A DNA stretch of 64,000 nt from Ephydatia muelleri (Eukaryota; Porifera; Demospongiae; Spongillida; Spongillidae). Positions 57,433-64,000 of the stretch are shown piece after piece; the stretch's first letter is position 1; each line of letters begins with the position of its first letter. The position numbers and the translations under genes are program-made. The notes under the pieces were generated by a model, which was not told the DNA's origin, ran no database searches, and saw only the letters and a list, made by a program, of their open reading frames with translations. The stretch covers positions 12,007,610 through 12,071,609 of the forward strand of contig JABACO010000002.1 of assembly GCA_013339895.1 (NCBI GenBank). The letters are read 5' to 3'.

Positions 57433-57655
57433 AGAAATGGCCCATACATAGGCGGTCATCTTGCTTTTTTTTTTCAAATTGAATTTCAAACACGTTTATA
57501 ATTTACGATAAATCAGACTGATTGTGAATCTGTGCTTTATAAGATTATACCATTAACCATTCGTAAACTACAATCAAGACAAAAATTTAATTTCTACCGC
57601 GCATAATTTATTCATAAACGAAGTAGTCACTACGTAATACCTTGCGTCATCTTAG
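57433..57655 (+). repeat. Dispersed repeat C, copy 2
   Basis: Direct copy of 16785-16985 with indels. It shares CCCATACAT.GGCGGTCATC at the start and TTTCTACCGCGCATAATT towards the end. Confidence 0.75.
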
Positions 57656-57659
57656 AATA

Positions 57660-57985
57660 AAGCTATAATTATTAAAATTATGTCGGCTAGCTAGTAGTGG
57701 TTATACGTTAACGGTTATAAACTTTAATGACTGTAACGTAACTATCGATCAATACAATTTGAATTACAATTACAATTGAATCGATACACAAATTAAATTA
57801 TCGGCTATGCGTCACTTGCACTGGAGATGTGGAGCGCATCAATTAGGCACAATGATATTCATGCTTTCATCTTCTGAGACGCAGGTGTTATGGTGAGTAT
57901 ACTATGTGAATTTAGTAGCGTAGGGTATGTTCGGCAGTGGGTAGTTTTCGGCCCTACATGTATGTGCATATCTTGGAAGTAGTAG
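57660..57985. other. No gene recognised
   Basis: AT-rich linker. No ORF or repeat of note. Confidence 0.4.
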
Positions 57986-58290
57986 ATATGGCCTTCTCCC
58001 TATACTAGTACAGTTGGCCATCTCTCTATAATGGTGGACATCTCCTTGTACAGTGTACTGTAACCAGTGGTAGCCTTCTCCCTTTACTCCCGAACCGTTA
58101 ATTGCCCGTCTCCTTATACTGTTGGTCTTCTTCCTTTATTGTTAGACTGGTGGCCTTCTCCCTGTAATGCTGGTCTTCTCCCTATACTGTTCGCCTTCTC
58201 CCTATATACTGTTGGCCTTCTCCCTATACTGTTGGCCTTATCCCTATTCTGTTGGCCTTGTTGAGTGTGGATATGGTATACTGTTGGCCT
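57985..58290. repeat. Minisatellite, GGCCTTCTCCCTATACTGTT units
   Basis: About ten imperfect units of 18-26 bp, best preserved at 58150-58260, degrading leftwards. Confidence 0.9.
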
Positions 58291-58751
58291 TCTCAAATTA
58301 GGGGCAAACCAGGGGGTGGATAGGGGGTGAGAGTGGTAAATCCCTGCCCTGTCCAATACCATACACTGTATATGGACTACAACTGTTTACAGTGTACAAA
58401 CTGGTACAGGCCTGCACATCCGGTGGGTGTGGCCAAAGCAACTCCAGCAGGTTGAAGACATTACAAGCCATGCCCACATCCCAGGCTGCTCCCAATGTTA
58501 CTGCTCTGAATGCTGTGACTGCACTGTCCAATCCAAACGGCCTGCTGATCCAGTATGATGTGTGGGATGGGGGGGGCACCTTTCTTGGGGAAACCCCACC
58601 CTTTGGAAGTGTTTGATCTCCGATTATTATATATACCCCACCCCCGATTTACTGTGAACACGACTTGTATTTGTAGCCCCGCTCACGCCTCATGCTATGT
58701 AAGTACATGTAGGTGCCACACCCCCTGTATTGCAATGAAAATCAATGTGAG

Positions 58752-58756
<5 letters not shown>

Positions 58757-58843
<87 letters not shown>
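58757..58843. repeat. (TG)n microsatellite in an FN3-locus intron
   Basis: About 86 bp of pure TG. Confidence 0.97.
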
Positions 58844-58846
<3 letters not shown>

Positions 58847-59266
58847 CATATGTATTCATGCATACTCACATTCACACATGTATCACTTGCACACATACTC
58901 ACATACATATGCACACTGTTGTGTGTGTGTGTGTGTGTATTTGTGTATGGTTGTCACATCTTGGTCCCTTTCACAGCACCATTGGGGGTTCCAAGCCCTC
59001 GGCTTCTGGCACTCTCCTCTTCTTCTGTCAATGTGATGTAGTTTAACCCCTCAGTTCCCAATGGGATCATCACAGCCTGCAATGTGTAAGCTGTTTCCAT
59101 ACTGGGGAACGTCCTTCTCACTACCTCAGTGTCCCATGGTACATAACCTGCAGCCGTCAACGCAGTACAGCTTTGTGGAAGCAGCATGCACCACAGCTGG
59201 ATGTCATACTGGTGGTGTTACCAATGTCACAACACTGGATAGTGGTATGTATACGTTGTGTGTGTG

Positions 59267-59267
<1 letters not shown>

Positions 59268-59327
<60 letters not shown>

Positions 59328-59475
59328 GTGTGTGTTGTGTGTGTGTGTTGTGTTGTGTGTGTTTGTGTGTGTGTGTTGTGTGTTGTTTGTGTGTGTGTGT
59401 TGTGTGTGTTGTGTGTGTGCATGCGTGTGTGTGTGTGTGTGTGCATGTGCACATGTGTATGTGTGTGTGGGGGTG
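59268..59475. repeat. TG-rich microsatellite in an FN3-locus intron
   Basis: Pure TG, then TTG-interrupted units. Both-strand ORFs across it are artefacts. Confidence 0.95.
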
Positions 59476-60949
59476 TGTATTTACATGTATGTGTGTGGAT
59501 GTTGTTTGTGTTGCAGGTACATGTACATGTGTATGATTTGGTGTTGTAGGTACATGTTTTATGGCCTTCTCTTCTTGCCTTGCGTAAAGAAAATGGCAGT
59601 CATCATTCAGTTTGTACACTTAGCAGACACAAGCAGCATTTGCATGCATGTGTGCCATGTGCACATGATGTGTGTGTGGGTTATGTGTTATGTGTTCAAT
59701 TATATTCAACAAAGCTCGAAGTGGTCATTGACAACCACTTTGTATCTTTCTCACACCCTTAGCACCTGTGGGCCAAGCTCCCCCCTCATCCCCTCTTCCA
59801 TGTCCCTCCAATGGAATGCTCCCCTCCAACCCGACTATGTCATCACTGCCTACACCTTGCACCATCGAGTCCCCAGCCTTAAGTCCCAGTCAGATATGTG
59901 GGGACCTCCTTCGACGGTAGGGGCCTGGCTACATTCAGCGGGCACATGTTCCTTTGTGGTTTTATTAACCAGGCCACAGTCCAGTTCCATACCTACAACC
60001 CCAGCGGCATTCTCTTCCACCAGATCAACAGTGTAGTGACTGACTTCCTGGGAGTGAAGCTTCATGGCGGGTTGCCATGGTTAATATTTGATGTGGGCTC
60101 TGGACCAGCTGTCGTTGTATCCAACAGTACCAGAACCTTCACGATGGTCAATGGCACACTGTGAGCTTCAGAACTCATCGGTCATGTTGAGCTTGTACGT
60201 CGGTGCGAGTGTGGTGCAGTCCCCTCCTGTAACCTCTGTGATGGCCAGGGGTACGTGGTACTGTTTGAGCCGGCCTCCAATACCTTCTACGTCACCGTGG
60301 ATACGGTGCACATGGCAGCCATCACTGCCGACCATGAAAGTCTACTTTGAGGGATTTCCCAGCACGACGAGCAGATATGGCATTGCAACCCCTTACAGCA
60401 TGTGTCTTATCCCCTCCTGAATGGTACCTCGGTGCGTGTGATTGTGTGTCACTACATGTACATGTATGTGTGATGTCATTGTGTGCATGTGATGTCATCC
60501 TCTTCCCCCTCCTTCCCCCAGCACCGGTATGGATTTGATGCTGTGTCGGTGCAGAATGTGGGCTCACCTACATCATTGTGTCTTGGGACTTGCCAACTCA
60601 CAGTAATGGCATCCTTATCAACTTTAGTTTGTATTGCAATGGTGCTCTGGCGGGTGTCCTGCCCCTTACTGTGATCAGCTACAACACCACCGGCCTCCTC
60701 CCCTTCACTTTGTACATGTACATGTATGTCTTCTCTGCTACTGTGTGCAACATGCGCAAATAACAGTGTGCATGGTACATGTATATGATCTGTGCTCAGT
60801 ATGTTATCTGTTGGACAGGCCCTCCAGTCACGCCCGCAGGCACTGCACTCCAGTTGGAATGGGCGTCAACAGTGCTGCAGGCAGCCTGCCCAGGTACATT
60901 GTGTACAGTGTACACTTCAATCACTTAGTTTGTGTTCCATCTTTCTTTG

Positions 60950-61160
60950 CTCTTATCCCTCTCTCCTCCCTTTCTTTCTCTCCTGTCCCTCCCTCCCTCA
61001 CTTTCTCCCCTCCCTCCCCCTCCCTCGCCCTCCCTCCCTCCCTCCCCTCCCTCCTCCTCCCCCTCCTCCTCCCCCTCCCCCTCCCCCTCCCTCCCTCCTT
61101 CACCCTCCCTCCTCCTCCCCCTCCCCCTCCCTCCCTCACTCCCTCTCTCCTGTCCTCCTG
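60950..61160. repeat. Pyrimidine tract, CCCTCCCTCC-type
   Basis: About 200 bp almost without purines on the plus strand. The opposite strand gives an Arg/Glu/Gly-rich artefact ORF. Confidence 0.9.
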
Positions 61161-61164
61161 TAGT

Positions 61165-61520
61165 CATGTACATGTACACCAGCAGGGACATCACTGGCAA
61201 AATTACACATACCATTTATCCTCCCTGTACTGACTTGTTGGAGTCATGAATGTTTGGGGCAGTATGCTCCACTAGCAGAGGAGAGTTGTAGGAGAAGGGT
61301 GTAGTGTAGCCATGTACTATTAGCATTGAAATAGTATTTCTTAGGTACTGTTGTTTATGTTGGCCTTGGGGCCTGACCGCTACCACAAAACCCACAAGGG
61401 CAGTCCAAGGTGTACACAACCATTGTCCTGGCTAAAATGAATAGCATCTTGTGAGCTGTGTATACTGACCTTCACTTGATTGGCAGATATACCTTTACAT
61501 GAAGATTGGATTTCTTGTGA
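61165..61520. other. No gene recognised
   Basis: No supported ORF. May be intronic to the FN3 locus. Confidence 0.35.
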
Positions 61521-61523
61521 AGG

Positions 61524-61525
<2 letters not shown>

Positions 61526-61612
<87 letters not shown>
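61526..61612. repeat. (TG)n microsatellite
   Basis: About 86 bp of pure TG. Confidence 0.97.
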
Positions 61613-61614
<2 letters not shown>

Positions 61615-61856
61615 GTGGTAATGCCTGTGGTTATCTTATCTCACATCCATGGGAGGTGCTACACCTCTATGTAATGGGCACTATCTCTGTGTACATAGGC
61701 ACAAGTGCTTCCATACACTCTTTGACTTGTTGAAATATGGGTTGATGTTGAAGTACTTAAAATGTTATGTGCTCTTCCCTAGACCCTATGGAGGAGCTTA
61801 CAGCCACTCCCCCATACCCCAGCTGGAGCAGGACGTGGACATGGGTCATTTGTTCC

Positions 61857-61908
61857 TCCCCCCCCCCCCCCCCCCCCCCACAAACTGGAAATCCTGGATC
61901 CATCACTG
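61857..61908 (-). repeat. Poly-C tract with hAT-type end
   Basis: A C run followed by TCCTGGATCCATCACTG. Reversed, this reads CAGTGATGGATCCAGGA plus a G run, like the CAGTGGCGGATACAGG...G-run end of the hAT at 22606. A single orphan end or a very short deletion product. Confidence 0.5.
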
Positions 61909-61909
61909 A

Positions 61910-62210
61910 AATTGAATGTACTCTTTTGTCAGGATCAGCTGAACAGGATGCCCTTACAATGAAAGAGTCACCCCTCAAAAACTTGATACCTTTCTTCCTA
62001 AGGCCACACCCATCATGGGGGTGGTTGCAAAATGACTAACATGCCTCTATCTTTGGTTTCTGTATCAGTCCCTGCACCATCATCTTTTATTAAAATGCTT
62101 GACCCTTGCACCCACAACGTACATGTATGTGCTTGTTTACTCATTGTTACATATATGTGATTCAATGGCTGGGCACTGGACAACATCACCACCCTGTTTA
62201 CAGGTAGTAC
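61910..62210. other. No gene recognised
   Basis: Short stretch without a supported ORF. Confidence 0.35.
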
Positions 62211-62249
62211 ACAAAGAACATGAGGAGCCTCTAGCCGTGTCCATCCCTA

Positions 62250-62470
62250 GCCACCATTGGATGGAGAATTACAGTTCATTGGGTTCAAAGTTCAGGTCAA
62301 GACTAGGAGGTGTGACCAGTAGCCAGGATGCAGCATGAGGTGCTGACACAGAGAGCAGCCAAGCCTTGTCAGCAGGTGATGATGCTTTCAACAACAATGA
62401 GACTGGGTCCTCTAGTTTCTTTGACAGTACCCTTTGGTGGACGGGTGAGGCTGTGATAGCATCCACAGAT
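62250..62470 (-). pseudogene. RLE retrotransposon scrap (thumb region)
   Basis: The minus strand encodes QRVLSKKLEDPVSLLLK, SSPADKAWLLSVSAPHAASW and LDLNFEPNEL, matching the segment between RT and zinc finger in the 10.7-15.5 kb copies. It ends there abruptly. Confidence 0.7.
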
Positions 62471-62474
62471 ATTA

Positions 62475-62900
62475 CTTCAGACAGGGAGATTATGCCTTAT
62501 ATTTGTGTTCCATAAAACAAACATCAGTCATAACAAGATCTTTTTATCACCTTTGGAAGCAATTCATTACTTAAAATAAAAGCTTACATATAATTAAGTG
62601 GCCAGAAAGCAATAGGCCTGTGGTGAAGTACTGAAATGACCACAATTAAGCACACACTAATGTATCATTAACTCCAATACTCCTAAATCAAAGTTCAACT
62701 TGACTGTGACCTATTTTACATCTTGCAGCACTCTTTCACGCGGGAGCATGCCGAATAGTTCAAGAGAGTTGACACTGAATCACCAACATGGTTCTTCCAT
62801 CAGTGAGTCTCTACAAGGCTGAGAAGACATGAAGGTCAAGAACATAGAATTTTCACATACATACATGTACATACACCTACATGTATGCACACATATTTAT
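62475..62900. other. No gene recognised
   Basis: No ORF or repeat of note. Confidence 0.4.
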
Positions 62901-62902
62901 AT

Positions 62903-63456
62903 ATATGGGACAGTTTCCACAAAATTGCCCATCAAAATTCCCTTGCGTTTGAATCGCTATAACTTCCAAACGGTTAAGGCTATTGACTTCTTATTCTCAA
63001 CACTTCATACTAAACCATTTCTGTATGGTGAAATACGTTTTGGGGTATTGTAATGTATGATACCCCACTAGGTTCAAACCCGCCAAATACCTTTCAGTTC
63101 TCCTATAATCAAATCACTTTTAAAATTCGGTTTGTGGGTACAGAGGTTCCTGTACCTATCGCGGCAAACTGTGTCCCGCCATATCAAGCGGGAAAATGTG
63201 CACCTCTCTATTTACAAACCGAATTTGAAGCGATTTGATTACTCCTACTAAGTTTGAACCCGGTGGGGTATTGGACGTTGCGATACTTGCACAGAGCAAG
63301 TGCAAGGCCCCAAAATGTATGAAGTGTTGAAAATAGGAAGTCGATAGCGTTAATCATTCGGAAGTTATAATGATTCAAACACAAAGAATTTTTATACCAT
63401 TTTATACATTCATGTATTATATGCGATGGGCCGTTTTCGTGGAAACTGTCCCATAT
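62903..63456. mobile_element. Fold-back element, long form of the ATATGGGACAG family
   Basis: Ends ATATGGGACAGTTTCCAC and TGGAAACTGTCCCATAT (perfect for about 16 bp). Arms contain GTTTGAATCGCTATAACTTC, the GACTTC-TTATT-CAACACTTCATAC block and GGGGTAT, each inverted in the other arm. The middle adds a second palindromic segment (AATTCGGTTTGTGGGTACAG ...) missing from the 245-bp form at 33255. No coding capacity. Confidence 0.85.
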
Positions 63457-63540
63457 ACATGTACATGCATGTACATACACATATGGGGCAGAGAAAACAT
63501 GGTAGTTTTCAAATGTTATAGTTGACACAAATCTTATGCA

Positions 63541-63640
63541 CCTCAACTTAAAGTCGGACTAACTGTTGCAAAGTAAAAAGTGTGGAATCTTTAATAAGGC
63601 ATAACTTTTCAATGGGAAAGGTCAATAAAGTGCGTACCGC
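63541..63640 (+). repeat. 100-bp direct repeat, copy 1
   Basis: Starts CACCTCAACTTAAAGTCGGA and ends GTCAATAAAGTGCGTAC. The second copy is at 63901-64000 in the same orientation, 360 bp downstream. Confidence 0.9.
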
Positions 63641-63767
63641 CAGTGTATGACTGCTATTGTACAGTTGATGCTTCCACCGTTTGTACCAGACGTTACCATA
63701 CATGTAGATAGTTTAGAGATCTATGACGTTACCTCACTATGTGTAAGCTCTTATCAGGCCCATAGCC

Positions 63768-63784
63768 AGGGGGGGGGGGGGGGG
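63768..63784. repeat. Poly-G tract
   Basis: CATAGCCAGG followed by about 14 G and GATCCCCCCACCCC. Possibly an element end; no partner identified apart from the C run at 63881-63900. Confidence 0.6.
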
Positions 63785-63900
63785 ATCCCCCCACCCCCTT
63801 CTAATTATGGAACTTGCATTAGGCCCGAAGGTGTCGTATTTGACCCGCTAAACGCGAGGGGGACCTGACGGACTTACTCCCCCCCCCCCCCCCCCCCCCC

Positions 63901-64000
63901 ACCTCAACTTATAGTCGGACTAACTATTGCAAAGTTAAAAGTGTGTGGAATCTTTAATAAGGTATTACTTTTCAATGGGAAAGGTCAATAAAGTGTGTAC
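63901..64000 (+). repeat. 100-bp direct repeat, copy 2 (continues past window end)
   Basis: Matches 63541-63640 with about seven differences and is still matching at the last base. A tandem array with a 360-bp period, or the ends of a short element. Confidence 0.9.

Larger units (their letters stand above)
58392..60900 (+). pseudogene. Usherin-like FN3 / laminin-G locus, frames disrupted
   Basis: In order on the plus strand: an FN3 end and start (58400-58560: ACTSGGCGQSN, then NPNGLLIQYDV); an FN3 module (58975-59245: APLGVPSPRLLALSSSSVNV, NGIITA, LQPSTQYSFVEAACTTAGC); a laminin-G module (59893-60400: GTSFDGRGLATFSGHMFLCG, GGLPWLIFDVGSGPAVVV, DGQWHTVSF); an FN3 module (60560-60710: SWDLPTHSNGILINFSLYC, NTTGLLPFTLY); and an FN3 start (about 60816-60895). 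FN3-LamG-FN3 with ACT.GGC-type ends is the usherin pattern, that of an extracellular matrix or adhesion protein. In-frame stops near 59040 and frame changes near 59060, 60140 and 60340 break it. I call it a pseudogene, but base-level assembly errors could explain some breaks. Confidence 0.6.

Noticed and set aside
60921..61249. Arg/Glu/Gly-rich and Pro/Ser-rich ORFs
   Set aside because: Both strands of a pyrimidine tract; no evidence of coding.
63060..63075. tRNA-like GGTTCAAACCC word
   Set aside because: Resembles a T-loop by chance; it lies inside a fold-back element arm and no cloverleaf could be built around it.

Overview
The window is eukaryotic. It has GT-AG introns, many about 50-60 bp long, dense transposable elements, long CA/TG microsatellites and frequent ACATGTA-type words. 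The gene content (a CARD-domain gene, a pseudokinase gene, an usherin-like FN3/laminin-G locus, and non-LTR elements with a restriction-like endonuclease) fits a marine invertebrate. A demosponge is my best guess; this is inference from style and content, with no marker gene to prove it.

Layout. 1-3.75 kb: a large fold-back palindrome, a related second copy with a MITE nested in it, and another MITE. 3.8-3.95 kb: a cluster of CTCGCGAG/CTCGAG palindromes. 4.87-5.15 kb: a fossil of a Tnp2-like transposase. 6.96-8.45 kb: a four-exon minus-strand gene for a C-lobe pseudokinase with a coiled coil. 10.7-15.5 kb: at least five fragments of RLE-type non-LTR retrotransposons, repeatedly joined to (TAA)n tracts. 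16-24.3 kb: dispersed repeats, OTU-protease exons, a non-autonomous hAT with an 8-bp target duplication, a gypsy integrase fossil, and a decayed hAT inserted in a repeat-coded ORF. 27.2-34.2 kb: an eight-exon plus-strand gene with a CARD domain and a C-terminal coiled coil, its introns full of mobile elements. 35.1-39.2 kb: a Ty3/gypsy element with gag, pol and 3' LTR, no visible 5' LTR and one frame break. 40.1-41.4 kb: a decayed RLE element. 43.6-44.6 kb: small minus-strand gene fragments. 44.9-48.5 kb: CA-rich satellite. 48.6-54.3 kb: a complete TIR-bounded DNA transposon. 55-58 kb: mostly unassigned. 58-61 kb: a broken FN3/laminin-G locus. 62-64 kb: an RLE fragment, a long fold-back element and a direct repeat running off the end.

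The most interesting object is the 5.66-kb transposon at 48617-54276. It carries two divergently transcribed, apparently intact spliced genes. One encodes an 879-residue Tnp2/EnSpm-like transposase with candidate catalytic residues D314, D486 and E649. The other encodes a 328-residue protein with a Tudor-like segment and a C-terminal BEN domain. The genes are 97 bp apart, and two CACGTG boxes lie symmetrically in the gap. Terminal inverted repeats of about 50 bp are followed on both sides by CAAGACTTA-like subterminal repeats. I infer that the BEN protein is the accessory DNA-binding partner of the transposase.

The two best host-gene candidates are the pseudokinase/coiled-coil gene and the CARD/coiled-coil gene. 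In both, all splice phases agree and the reading frame is open from ATG to stop. Almost everything else is mobile or repetitive DNA in different stages of decay.
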